From assembly GCA_022510745.1 (NCBI GenBank), contig JAFLSY010000002.1, forward strand, positions 124,001 to 188,000: a stretch of 64,000 nt of DNA, in the 5' to 3' direction. The position numbers and the translations under genes were made by a program. The stretch's first letter is position 1; each line of letters begins with the position of its first letter. Source of the DNA: Lachnospiraceae bacterium. GTDB lineage: Bacteria > Bacillota > Clostridia > Lachnospirales > Lachnospiraceae. The notes beneath the pieces were generated by a model that was not told the origin of the DNA, did not search any database, and saw only the letters and a list, made by a program, of their open reading frames with translations. Below are positions 8,263-16,734 of the stretch, one piece after another.

Positions 8263-9675
8263 ATGGATATGAAGGATGTGGAAATGTTTCAAAACAGGCC
8301 TGTTGGCATGAATCACAAAAATAATCTTCTGGAAATTGAAGAGCATATGTATATATTGGACGATGTGGAGAAGCCCAATGTATTCCGAAATATGTTTCCC
8401 TACTCGGAAATTCCCAAAATTCCTTTCAATGACAGGATTGTTCCTCACAATATGCCCAAGGAAATCTGGATTACGGATACTACTTTCAGAGACGGACAGC
8501 AGTCCAGAGCTCCCTATACGACGGAGCAGATTGTAACGATCTTTGATTATTTACATAAGCTGGGTGGCCCGAATGGTATGATCCGCGCTTCTGAGTTTTT
8601 CCTTTACAGTAAAAAGGACAGGGATGCCGTATATAAATGTATGGAGCGGGGCTATGAGTTTCCGGAAGTAACGAGCTGGATCAGAGCCAGCAAGGAAGAT
8701 TTCAAGCTGGTAAAGGAAATCGGTATGAAAGAAACCGGTATTCTGGTAAGCTGTTCCGACTACCATATCTTTTTGAAACTGAAAATGACAAGAAGACAGG
8801 CCATGGATCATTATTTAAGCGTGATTCGGGACTGTCTTGAAGAGGGGATTTCTCCCCGCTGCCACTTGGAGGATATTACCAGAGCAGATATTTACGGTTA
8901 TGTTGTGCCGTTTTGTCTGGAACTGATGAAACTGCAGGAGCAATACGGGATACCCATCAAAGTGAGGGCCTGCGATACCATGGGCTATGGTGTAAACTAT
9001 CCGGGTGCCGTTATTCCCAGAAGCGTGCAGGGCATTATCTACGCCCTGCATACCCATGCGGGCGTTCCACATGCGAATATAGAGTGGCATGGACATAATG
9101 ATTTCTATAAAGCGGTAGCCAATTCTACCACAGCCTGGCTTTACGGCTGTTCCGGAATCAACACTTCTTTGTTTGGTATCGGAGAGAGGACCGGCAACAC
9201 GCCCTTAGAGGCGATGGTATTTGAGTATGCGCAGCTTAGGGGAGATTTAAACGGTATGGATACCACCGTTATCACCGAGCTGGCGGAGTATTATGAAAAG
9301 GAGATCGGCTATCATATTCCGGAGAGAACCCCTTTTGTAGGAAAGAATTTCAATGTTACCCGGGCGGGCATTCATGCGGACGGCCTGTTAAAGAACGAAG
9401 AAATATATAATATTTTTGATACGGATAAATTTTTAAACAGACCCGTGTTGTGCGCGGTTTCCAATACCTCCGGATTGGCAGGAATTGCTCATTGGATCAA
9501 TACCTACTACAAATTGAAAGATGATAAAACGGTGGACAAGAACAGCGAACTGGTAAAAGAAGTCAAGGCCTGGGTGGATGAAGAGTATGCCGGGGGCCGT
9601 GTAACGGTACTGACGGATGGGGAACTGGTGGATACCATTGATAAAGCCTGTAAAAAATTAAATATTTCGCTGTGA
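8263..9675 (+). CDS. Probable Re-type citrate synthase (HMGL-like/2-isopropylmalate synthase superfamily)
   Basis: A 470-residue DRE-TIM metallolyase. The superfamily signature is TDTTFRDGQQSR near residue 70, and the HxH metal site is in EWHGHNDFYKAV near residue 280; a helical C-terminal region with RAGIHADGL follows. Superfamily members condense acetyl-CoA with a 2-oxo acid (citrate, homocitrate, isopropylmalate or citramalate synthases). The call of citrate synthase rests on the long N-terminal extension and on the company of a GntR regulator and NADP isocitrate dehydrogenase, as in anaerobic clostridia using Re-citrate synthase. It would feed citrate towards 2-oxoglutarate and glutamate. 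Homocitrate synthase is the main alternative. The gene has its own promoter with a palindrome at 8174-8203. No aconitase gene lies nearby. Confidence 0.78.
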   Translation: MDMKDVEMFQNRPVGMNHKNNLLEIEEHMYILDDVEKPNVFRNMFPYSEIPKIPFNDRIVPHNMPKEIWITDTTFRDGQQSRAPYTTEQIVTIFDYLHKLGGPNGMIRASEFFLYSKKDRDAVYKCMERGYEFPEVTSWIRASKEDFKLVKEIGMKETGILVSCSDYHIFLKLKMTRRQAMDHYLSVIRDCLEEGISPRCHLEDITRADIYGYVVPFCLELMKLQEQYGIPIKVRACDTMGYGVNYPGAVIPRSVQGIIYALHTHAGVPHANIEWHGHNDFYKAVANSTTAWLYGCSGINTSLFGIGERTGNTPLEAMVFEYAQLRGDLNGMDTTVITELAEYYEKEIGYHIPERTPFVGKNFNVTRAGIHADGLLKNEEIYNIFDTDKFLNRPVLCAVSNTSGLAGIAHWINTYYKLKDDKTVDKNSELVKEVKAWVDEEYAGGRVTVLTDGELVDTIDKACKKLNISL

Positions 9676-9729
9676 GCTGTCAGCGTTTAAAAGCTATGAG
9701 CAATTTTAAGCCGCAGGGGAGGAAGGATT

Positions 9730-10443
9730 GTGGCAAGTTATAATGTAAAAGAGGAAGTGACGGATAAATATTCACTGCGTGGCAGAGTCTTTCATAAGCT
9801 CAGAGAGAATATTTTAAACGGCACCTATAAAGAACATGAAGAATTAAAGGAAGTCACCATAGGGGAGGAATTGGGCGTCAGCCGTACTCCGGTCAGAGAA
9901 GCGTTCAGGCAGTTAGAGCTGGAGGGACTGATTCAGATCATTCCCAACAAGGGCGCCTATGTGACGGGGATTACGGAAAAGGATGTAAAGGACATCTATA
10001 TCATTCGTTCTCTGTTGGAGGGACTTTGTGCCAGATGGGCAACCACCCATATTACCAAGGCACAGTTGGAAGAGTTGGAGGAGAATGTCTATCTTGCAAG
10101 ATTTCATGCAGAGAAGGGGCATATGGAGCAGCTGGCACAGTTGGACAACCGCTTCCATGAAATCATGTATGAAGCCTGCAATTCCAAAATGCTGGAGCAT
10201 CAGCTGAAAGATTTTCACGAATATGTTTTACGCGTCAGAAAAAAGACTCTGGCAGATGTGAACAGGGGTACCGCGTCCAACGAAGAGCATGAAAAGATCA
10301 TGCTGGCCATCAAGGCGGGGGATGCGGACAGTGCGGAACAGCTGGCCCATATGCACATGATAAACGCCTATGAAAATATGGTAAAGAATGATCTGCATGA
10401 AGTTTATCAAAAGGAAACTATAGATTTAAGCAAGGAAAGTTGA
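9730..10443 (+). CDS. GntR family regulator, FadR (FCD) subfamily
   Basis: A 237-residue regulator. An N-terminal winged helix (about residues 15-80, with [20 protein letters not shown]) is followed by an FCD ligand-binding domain (about 85-220). That domain holds the Asp/His residues often used for metal or carboxylate binding ([23 protein letters not shown]). It starts at GTG with a strong GGGGAGGAAGG ribosome site at 9717-9726. It lies between citrate synthase and isocitrate dehydrogenase, so it probably senses a tricarboxylic acid intermediate or related carboxylate and controls this cluster through the palindrome at 8174-8203. Ligand and operator are inferences. Confidence 0.9.
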   Translation: MASYNVKEEVTDKYSLRGRVFHKLRENILNGTYKEHEELKEVTIGEELGVSRTPVREAFRQLELEGLIQIIPNKGAYVTGITEKDVKDIYIIRSLLEGLCARWATTHITKAQLEELEENVYLARFHAEKGHMEQLAQLDNRFHEIMYEACNSKMLEHQLKDFHEYVLRVRKKTLADVNRGTASNEEHEKIMLAIKAGDADSAEQLAHMHMINAYENMVKNDLHEVYQKETIDLSKES

Positions 10444-10484
10444 AAATAATAAATAAACAGGAAAGCCTGTGGAAAGAGGAGAAA

Positions 10485-11690
10485 ATGAGTAAAATTCAGA
10501 TGACTACCCCCTTGGTAGAAATGGACGGAGATGAAATGACCCGGATTCTCTGGAAGATGATAAAGGATGAATTGCTGCTTCCTTTTGTTGATCTGAAGAC
10601 AGAATATTATGATCTGGGGCTGGAATACCGCAATAAAACGGATGATCAGGTGACTGTGGATTCTGCCAATGCAACTTTAAAATACGGTGTTGCGGTAAAA
10701 TGCGCAACCATCACACCCAATGCAGCCAGAATGACGGAGTATAATCTAAAGGAGATGTGGAAGAGCCCTAACGGCACCATCCGCGCGATATTGGACGGTA
10801 CGGTATTCAGAGCGCCCATTGTGGTAAAGGGCATCGAACCCTGTGTAAAGAACTGGAAAAAGCCTATTACGCTGGCTCGTCATGCTTACGGAGATGTCTA
10901 TAAAAATACGGAAATCAAAGTGGACGGCCCCGGTAAGGCGGAATTGGTATTCACCGATGCAGAGGGGAAGGAGACCAGAGAATTGATACATACCTTTAAC
11001 GGTGCGGGCATTCTGCAGGGTATGCACAATACGAATCGGTCCATTGAGAGCTTTGCAAGGGCATGTTTTGCTTATGCCATCGATACAAAACAAGATTTGT
11101 GGTTTGCTACCAAAGATACCATTTCAAAAAAATATGATCATACCTTTAAAGATATTTTTCAGGAAATTTACGATGCAGAGTATAAGACAAAATTTGAGGA
11201 ACTTGACATCGAATATTTCTATACCCTAATTGATGACGCGGTAGCCCGCGTTATGAAATCAGAAGGCGGATTTATCTGGGCCTGCAAGAATTATGACGGA
11301 GATGTCATGTCTGACATGGTTTCCTCGGCCTTCGGCTCGCTGGCCATGATGACCTCCGTACTGGTATCTCCAAGCGGTGTTTATGAATATGAGGCAGCCC
11401 ACGGTACCGTACAAAGACATTATTACAAGCATTTAAAGGGAGAAGAAACCTCCACAAATTCTGTAGCGACTATCTTTGCCTGGACCGGCGCGCTTAGAAA
11501 GCGGGGAGAGCTGGATGGTAACAAGGAGCTTATGGAATTTGCGGATAAGCTGGAAAAGGCTACATTAAGCACCATAGAAAGCGGTAAGATGACCAAGGAT
11601 CTGGCGCTCATCACTTCTCTTGAAAATGTGACGGTCTTAAACAGCGGAGATTTTATTAAAGCGATTAGAGCAACTTACGAAGCAATGTAA
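10485..11690 (+). CDS. icd: NADP-dependent isocitrate dehydrogenase, eukaryotic-like homodimeric type
   Basis: A 401-residue enzyme converting isocitrate to 2-oxoglutarate and CO2 with NADPH formation. It resembles the eukaryotic cytosolic/mitochondrial subfamily rather than the E. coli Icd type: [67 protein letters not shown] and [15 protein letters not shown]. An in-frame ATG at 10440 overlaps the previous stop codon, but ATG 10485 has AGAGGAG just upstream and gives the family's usual length, so I use it. It is probably cotranscribed with the upstream GntR and citrate synthase genes, and supplies 2-oxoglutarate for glutamate. A convergent terminator follows. Confidence 0.95.
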   Translation: MSKIQMTTPLVEMDGDEMTRILWKMIKDELLLPFVDLKTEYYDLGLEYRNKTDDQVTVDSANATLKYGVAVKCATITPNAARMTEYNLKEMWKSPNGTIRAILDGTVFRAPIVVKGIEPCVKNWKKPITLARHAYGDVYKNTEIKVDGPGKAELVFTDAEGKETRELIHTFNGAGILQGMHNTNRSIESFARACFAYAIDTKQDLWFATKDTISKKYDHTFKDIFQEIYDAEYKTKFEELDIEYFYTLIDDAVARVMKSEGGFIWACKNYDGDVMSDMVSSAFGSLAMMTSVLVSPSGVYEYEAAHGTVQRHYYKHLKGEETSTNSVATIFAWTGALRKRGELDGNKELMEFADKLEKATLSTIESGKMTKDLALITSLENVTVLNSGDFIKAIRATYEAM

Positions 11691-11693
11691 AAG

Positions 11694-11747
11694 AAAAGGT
11701 GTTTGAAAACCCTGTCCAAATGGGCGGCGTTTTCAAACACCCTTTTT
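11694..11747. terminator. Bidirectional terminator between icd and the ABC-F gene
   Basis: GGTGTTTGAAAAC (11698-11710) pairs perfectly with GTTTTCAAACACC (11729-11741), with A-rich flank on the left and CTTTTT on the right. It can therefore serve both convergent genes, and its right flank overlaps the stop codon of the minus-strand gene. Confidence 0.85.
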
Positions 11748-13638
11748 ATTCCGCTAATTCGGTCCATTGTGTATAGAGAATATCCAGTTCATCGGAGATT
11801 TCCTGTTGTTCTTTTGCAATGGCTTGGAGCTTTGCAACATCGGTAGCTACTTCCGGAGCGCTCATTTCCTCCGTGAGAGTATTTTGTCGTTCTTCCAAAG
11901 CAGAAATTCGTTCCTCGCATTTTTTTAGATCGTTTTCTTTTTTCCGCAGTCTGGCTTGTTCTTCTTTTTGCTGCTGCCAGTCTGCTTTGGCAGCGGTTGT
12001 CTGAAATGGTTTTGTATTTAATGGTTCGGAAGCGGCGGGGGAGAGAAGTTCTTTTTTCTCCAAATAATAGTCATAGTTGCCGATATAGTTGACAAAAACA
12101 GAGCCTTTCAGTTCCAGAATACGGGATGCGGTCCGGTTGATAAAATAACGGTCATGGGAAACATAAAGTACAGTTCCCTCATAATTGTTGAGTGCATCTT
12201 CCAGTATTTCTTTGGACTGAATATCCAGATGGTTGGTAGGTTCATCCAGAATCAGGAAATTGGCATTACTGAGCATTAGTTTTGCAAGACTGACGCGGCC
12301 CCGTTCTCCGCCGCTTAAATCCTTAATCTGCTTAAAGACTTCTTCGCCGGTAAAGAGAAAGGCGGCCAGTACATTCCGGATTTCGGTATTGTCCAAATAG
12401 GGATATTCGTCGGAAATCTCATCAAACAAGGTTTTTTCCGAATGGAGAACGTGGTGCTCTTGATCGTAGTAACCGATTTCTACATTGGTACCCAGTTTAA
12501 AAGCGCCGTTATCGGCAGGAATCAGGTCATTCAATATTTTCAGAAGCGTGGTTTTGCCGGTGCCGTTATCACCGATGATCGCGACATGTTCTCCGCGTTT
12601 TATATTAAAATGCACATCGGAAAACAAGGTTTTGGAACCGAAGGATTTAGAGAGTCCCTCCACTGCAAGCACATCGTTGCCGCTTTGTATATGGGGTGTA
12701 AGTACAAGCTTCATATCGCTGTGTGCTTCGGTGGGCTTATCCAACACTTCTATTTTTTGCAGCTGTTTTTCGCGGCTTTCCGCGCGCTTAATGGATTTCT
12801 CACGATTAAATGAACGCAGCTTTTCAATGACTTCCTCCTGATGTTTGATTTCCCGCTGCTGGTTTAAATAGGCATGCCATCTCGCTATACGAAGCTGTTC
12901 CTTTTTCCCGGCGTAGTCCGAATAGTTGCCGGAAAATACAGTGGATTTACTCTGGTCCAGCTCGATGATCTTACCGGCAATGCGGTCTAAAAAGTAACGG
13001 TCATGGGAAACGATCAAAACCGCACCTTTATAATTTAACAGATAGGTTTCCAGCCAGGCTATGGAATTCATGTCCAGATGGTTGGTAGGCTCGTCTAAAA
13101 TGATGAGATCGGGAGAGAGTAAAAGCAGCTTGCCCAACGCCACCCGGGTTTTCTGTCCCCCGGAGAGCGTGGAAACCGGTTTGGTAAATTCTTCTTCAGT
13201 AAATCCAAGACCCTTTAAAACGCCCACTAGTTCGCTTTTATAAACATAGCCGCCGTCTGATTCGAAACGGTGCGTTAAGAGGCTGTACTGTTCCATGATG
13301 TTTTCATCCGCTTCCTGCATGGAAACTTCCAACTCACGAATACGCCGCTCCAGTATGGTTAAATCCTCTCTGACAGAGAGAAGTTCGTCGTAAATGGTAT
13401 TTTCGCTGTTTAAACCCGCATTTTGCGCCAAATAACCAAACCTTTTGCCCTTGGATAAAACAACTTGACCGTCGTCTGCGGGAAGCTCCCCTACAATAAT
13501 ACGCAGAAGTGTGGTTTTCCCCGCACCGTTAATGCCTACAATGGCAGCTTTTTCATGATCCTCTATATGAAATGATACATCGGAAAGTACAATGTTTTCC
13601 GGAAATTCTTTTCGAATGTTCTGGCAGGACAGTATCAT
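11746..13638 (-). CDS. ABC-F family ATPase (translation factor/ribosome-associated type)
   Basis: A 630-residue protein with two ABC ATPase domains and no membrane segments, which is the ABC-F layout. The first domain has Walker A GINGAGKTT and signature LSGGQKTR; the second has GDNGTGKTT and LSGGERGR. Both have Walker B followed by DEPTNHLD. A basic linker (KSIKRAESREKQLQKIEV) joins the domains, and a C-terminal coiled coil rich in Glu/Lys/Gln (about residues 550-630) follows. Relatives act on the ribosomal E site or protect ribosomes from antibiotics; the sequence alone does not separate the YdiF/Uup housekeeping type from a resistance type. It is the only minus-strand gene here. An AAGGGG site lies 10 bases before the ATG, and a promoter at 13678-13706 is divergent from rex. 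Confidence 0.93.
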   Translation of the reverse strand: MILSCQNIRKEFPENIVLSDVSFHIEDHEKAAIVGINGAGKTTLLRIIVGELPADDGQVVLSKGKRFGYLAQNAGLNSENTIYDELLSVREDLTILERRIRELEVSMQEADENIMEQYSLLTHRFESDGGYVYKSELVGVLKGLGFTEEEFTKPVSTLSGGQKTRVALGKLLLLSPDLIILDEPTNHLDMNSIAWLETYLLNYKGAVLIVSHDRYFLDRIAGKIIELDQSKSTVFSGNYSDYAGKKEQLRIARWHAYLNQQREIKHQEEVIEKLRSFNREKSIKRAESREKQLQKIEVLDKPTEAHSDMKLVLTPHIQSGNDVLAVEGLSKSFGSKTLFSDVHFNIKRGEHVAIIGDNGTGKTTLLKILNDLIPADNGAFKLGTNVEIGYYDQEHHVLHSEKTLFDEISDEYPYLDNTEIRNVLAAFLFTGEEVFKQIKDLSGGERGRVSLAKLMLSNANFLILDEPTNHLDIQSKEILEDALNNYEGTVLYVSHDRYFINRTASRILELKGSVFVNYIGNYDYYLEKKELLSPAASEPLNTKPFQTTAAKADWQQQKEEQARLRKKENDLKKCEERISALEERQNTLTEEMSAPEVATDVAKLQAIAKEQQEISDELDILYTQWTELAE

Positions 13639-13677
13639 AAATATTTTTCCCCTTAAATGGATTAAAGTATCACAGTC

Positions 13678-13706
13678 AGTTTACAGTCCGGATAAAAAGA
13701 TGTCAA
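13678..13706 (-). promoter_or_regulatory. Promoter of the ABC-F gene
   Basis: On the minus strand, -35 TTGACA (13706-13701), a 17-bp spacer and -10 TAAACT (13683-13678). It stands back to back with the rex promoter. Confidence 0.65.
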
Positions 13707-13720
13707 GCGCAGAGCGTGGA

Positions 13721-13749
13721 TTGACATTATTTTAACAGTTAGATATAAT
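13721..13749 (+). promoter_or_regulatory. Consensus sigma-A promoter of rex, with possible Rex operator
   Basis: TTGACA (13721-13726), a 17-bp spacer and TATAAT (13744-13749): both boxes are perfect. Bases 13721-13738 also resemble the Rex consensus TTGTTAANNNNTTAACAA. The right half TTAACAG matches 6 of 7 and the left half TTGACAT 4 of 7, so autoregulation is possible. Confidence 0.85.
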
Positions 13750-13793
13750 AAAAAACAAAGGGAACATACGGATGGCAAGCAGGAGGTAGTAAG

Positions 13794-14438
13794 GTGGAAG
13801 CAAAGGGTATTTCCCAGGCGGTAATAGGTCGTCTGCCCCGTTATTTCAGGTATCTGGGAGAGCTGAAGGATGAAGGTGTGGAGCGGATTTCTTCACAGGA
13901 GCTTTCGGAACTGATGCATGTTACCGCGTCGCAGATACGTCAGGATTTCAATAATTTTGGAGGATTTGGACAACAGGGATATGGTTATAACGTGGAATTT
14001 CTCTACAGTGAAATCGGAAAGATACTGGGACTTGATAAGACACACCATCTGATCATTATCGGTGCCGGAAATCTGGGGCAGGCATTGGGCAACTATATGA
14101 ATTTTGAACGCAGGGGATTTATCCTGAAAGGTATTTTTGATAAAAATCCTGCACTGCATGGGCGAAAAGTACGGGAAATCCAAGTTCAGCCCATGGAAAA
14201 GGTAGAGGAATTTGTAAGGGAAAATGATATAGATATAGCAGTATTGACCGTTCCAAAGACCAGTGCGGTAGAGGTAGCGGAGATACTGGTGGCCAACGGT
14301 ATTAAAGCTATTTGGAATTTTGCACATGTAGATTTAAATGTACCGGAAGGTATTCAGGTAGAGAACGTTCATCTTTCGGACAGTCTGATGAAGCTTTCTT
14401 ATAATTTGGAGCGCTATGATCAGGAGCGGGATAATTAA
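13794..14438 (+). CDS. rex: Redox-sensing transcriptional repressor Rex
   Basis: A 214-residue protein of the usual Rex length. The N-terminal winged helix (about 1-80; AVIGRLPRYFRYL, SQELSELMHVTASQIRQD) binds DNA, and the C-terminal Rossmann domain (about 80-205; IIIGAGNLGQALGNY) binds NADH or NAD+. Known Rex proteins leave DNA when NADH is high and so release fermentation and redox genes. Translation begins at GTG with AGGAGG (13781-13786) seven bases upstream. The promoter is a perfect consensus that also resembles a Rex site. Downstream genes encode a coiled-coil protein and the NAD(P)HX repair enzyme, giving this stretch a pyridine-nucleotide theme. Confidence 0.96.
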   Translation: MEAKGISQAVIGRLPRYFRYLGELKDEGVERISSQELSELMHVTASQIRQDFNNFGGFGQQGYGYNVEFLYSEIGKILGLDKTHHLIIIGAGNLGQALGNYMNFERRGFILKGIFDKNPALHGRKVREIQVQPMEKVEEFVRENDIDIAVLTVPKTSAVEVAEILVANGIKAIWNFAHVDLNVPEGIQVENVHLSDSLMKLSYNLERYDQERDN

Positions 14439-14461
14439 TTTATCCGGAAAGTGGGGCAGCG

Positions 14462-15130
14462 ATGGGGCGAAAAGAAGGAGTATTTGAGCAGGCGTTAAAG
14501 AATAAAAATATACCGATACTGACGCTGGACCATAAATGGCATCAGCTCTTTAATACCGCCGGTACAACAACGGCTATTTTGAAACTGGAGGATAAGCTTA
14601 ATGCGTTGTTGAAAAGACAGGGCAAGCTGAATACGGAAACAAAAGATATCCGAAAATTGAAGAAAAAGCTGATGGATGAAATTGTGCCCATGGTGGATGA
14701 ATTAGAGCAGAGCCACAATCATAAGCTGGATAAGAAAATTGAGGATCACAAGCGTCTGATCAACGACTGTAATGACAAGATGGAGCAATATAAGGAGGAA
14801 TTAAAGGAGCTGCCCGAACAGATTGCGGAAGCCAATTATGAACTGATGCTGGCAACCATGGATGCCTGTTATGATACCTTGAAAGAAAACACCAAAGAAA
14901 TTGAGGAGATCGGCAAATGGATCGATGAAGTTCGAATCGAATTGAAAAAAAAGATCATCCGCAAACAGGAAAAGGAACAGAAGAATCATGATCTGTACAA
15001 CTATATGCATGCTATTTTCGGTGCGGATGTGATCAATTTATTTGATATGAAATATAACCCGGAAGCGCAGCACCCAAAAAAGGCGGAAAAAAAGCCCAAT
15101 ACAGCAGCGAAGCCGGATAAGCCGGTGTAA
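14462..15130 (+). CDS. Conserved-looking coiled-coil protein of unknown function
   Basis: 222 residues, soluble and highly charged. I do not recognise the family. After a short N-terminal segment (LTLDHKWHQLFNTAG), residues about 40-180 are mostly Glu/Lys/Leu heptads (LEDKLNALLKRQGKL, IRKLKKKLMDEIV, KKIIRKQEKEQKN), typical of coiled coil. A small segment (NYMHAIFGADVINLFDMKYNP) and a Lys/Pro/Ala-rich tail follow. There is no signal peptide or transmembrane helix. It begins 23 bp after rex with a weak G-rich ribosome site, so it is probably cotranscribed with rex, and is followed by a small hairpin. Function cannot be assigned; a scaffold or regulatory role is only a guess from shape. Confidence 0.8.
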   Translation: MGRKEGVFEQALKNKNIPILTLDHKWHQLFNTAGTTTAILKLEDKLNALLKRQGKLNTETKDIRKLKKKLMDEIVPMVDELEQSHNHKLDKKIEDHKRLINDCNDKMEQYKEELKELPEQIAEANYELMLATMDACYDTLKENTKEIEEIGKWIDEVRIELKKKIIRKQEKEQKNHDLYNYMHAIFGADVINLFDMKYNPEAQHPKKAEKKPNTAAKPDKPV

Positions 15131-15136
15131 AATGAC

Positions 15137-15164
15137 GGGACTGTTGGTAAAAGACAGTCCCTTT
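15137..15164 (+). terminator. Weak intrinsic terminator after the coiled-coil gene
   Basis: GGGACTGT (15137-15144) pairs with ACAGTCCC (15154-15161), followed by a short TTT. The stem is 8 bp with a weak T run. Confidence 0.55.
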
Positions 15165-15197
15165 CATTCGTATTAAAGATCAAGATGGGGAGGAAAA

Positions 15198-16709
15198 ATG
15201 AGTTATCTGGTAACACAGCAGGAGATGCGGGCATATGATATTTATACCATAGAGCAAATCGGGATACCCGCTTTGGTACTGATGGAGCGGGCGGCATTAG
15301 CTGTAGCAGGGCGGGTAGAATATGCTTTGCAGGGCAGAAAAGGAAAAGTACTGTGTGTCTGCGGAAGCGGCAACAACGGAGGGGACGGACTTGCGCTGAC
15401 CCGCCTGCTGTTGGACAAAGGGATTGCGGTAGAGACGGTTTTTCTTGGAGAAAAAAGCCGGGCGGGCAGTGAAGTACAGATTCAGATGTCCATTTTACAG
15501 CAATATGGGCATGTACTTAAAAAAGAAATTACCGATGGGGAGTATGCGGTTGTTGTGGATGCGATATTCGGCACCGGCCTATCCAGAGAGGTAACAGGCG
15601 TTTACCGTCAGGTGATAGAGACAATCAATCAGATGCAGGCTTATACCATTTCGGTGGATATTCCTTCGGGATTGGACGCAGATACGGGTAAAGTTCTGGG
15701 AACTGCCATAGAGGCTAATGAAACCGTAACGCTGGCTTTTGCAAAAAGAGGGCTCTATCTCTATCCCGGTCCTTTTTATGCAGGAAGAATATGCACCGCG
15801 GATATCGGGATTACGGAGAAAAGTTTTGACGGCAGAAAACCGGGTATGTATACCCGAAAAGATGCCCCCGCGTCAGTCTGGCCTGTAAGACGACCGGACG
15901 GTAATAAAGGGAGTTTCGGAAAACTCTTTCTGGCAGCCGGCAGTGGGGGAATGGCCGGTGCCGCGTTGTTAGCGGGGGAGAGTGCATACAGGGCGGGAGC
16001 CGGTATGGTGAAGCTGGCCGTACCTGAAACCATCAGGGAAATTGTACAGGAAAAACTGCCGGAGGCTCTGCTTTTTAGCTATGAAAAAAGCTCGTCACTG
16101 ACAACGGAGGAAGAGGCAGCGTTTTTAAAGAACTGCGAATGGGCAGGCACGTTGGCGATAGGGCCCGGACTTTCTGTCTGCGAAAGCGGAAGAAGATTTT
16201 TGGAACTGGCGCTGCAGACAAGGAAACCTCTGCTCATCGATGCGGACGGATTAAATATCCTGGCGGAGGATGAAAACCTAAAGCAGCTTCTGAAAAAGCG
16301 GCAGGAAGCAGGGGGAAGGACGGTTTTGACGCCGCATATGGGGGAACTGGCAAGACTGTTAGGGAAGCCGCTTGCGGAAGTAACAGCCACAGAAGCGGAA
16401 AGCACTCATCAGGCGGCAGAAGAATTTCACTGCATTGTGGTGGGCAAGAGCGCCAGAAGCTATGTGTATGAACCCGGTGGGGAAATGTTCTTAAATACTG
16501 CAGGAAATGATAAAATGGCCACTGCAGGAAGTGGAGATACGCTGCTTGGCATTTTGGCGGCCTTAACCGCACAGGGAATGGATATGCGGGCTGCGGCGGA
16601 AGCGGGCGTCTACCTGCATGCCTGTGCCGGAGATGCTGCGGCAGAAGCGGCAAAAGGAGCGGGTATCACAGCCTCGGATATTATTAGGGGACTGTCGGCG
16701 CTGAGATAG
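15198..16709 (+). CDS. nnr: Bifunctional NAD(P)HX epimerase / ADP-dependent NAD(P)HX dehydratase
   Basis: 503 residues with two fused domains. The N-terminal YjeF_N epimerase domain (about 1-215; CGSGNNGGDGLALTRLL, DAIFGTGLSREV) interconverts the R and S forms of hydrated NAD(P)H. The C-terminal ribokinase-like domain (about 225-500; DADGLNILAE, LTPHMGELARLL, TAGSGDTLLGILAAL) dehydrates S-NAD(P)HX using ADP. The fusion is the common bacterial form (YjeF/Nnr). A GGGGAGG ribosome site lies just before the ATG. It starts 67 bp after the coiled-coil gene and runs almost into alr, which suggests a short operon of housekeeping genes. Confidence 0.95.
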   Translation: MSYLVTQQEMRAYDIYTIEQIGIPALVLMERAALAVAGRVEYALQGRKGKVLCVCGSGNNGGDGLALTRLLLDKGIAVETVFLGEKSRAGSEVQIQMSILQQYGHVLKKEITDGEYAVVVDAIFGTGLSREVTGVYRQVIETINQMQAYTISVDIPSGLDADTGKVLGTAIEANETVTLAFAKRGLYLYPGPFYAGRICTADIGITEKSFDGRKPGMYTRKDAPASVWPVRRPDGNKGSFGKLFLAAGSGGMAGAALLAGESAYRAGAGMVKLAVPETIREIVQEKLPEALLFSYEKSSSLTTEEEAAFLKNCEWAGTLAIGPGLSVCESGRRFLELALQTRKPLLIDADGLNILAEDENLKQLLKKRQEAGGRTVLTPHMGELARLLGKPLAEVTATEAESTHQAAEEFHCIVVGKSARSYVYEPGGEMFLNTAGNDKMATAGSGDTLLGILAALTAQGMDMRAAAEAGVYLHACAGDAAAEAAKGAGITASDIIRGLSALR

Positions 16710-16734
16710 AGAAAGAATGAGAGGAAACAAGGAA

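Noticed and set aside
10440..10484. Upstream ATG for isocitrate dehydrogenase overlapping the GntR stop
   Set aside because: The 15 extra residues ([14 protein letters not shown]) do not fit the family, and ATG 10485 has AGAGGAG.
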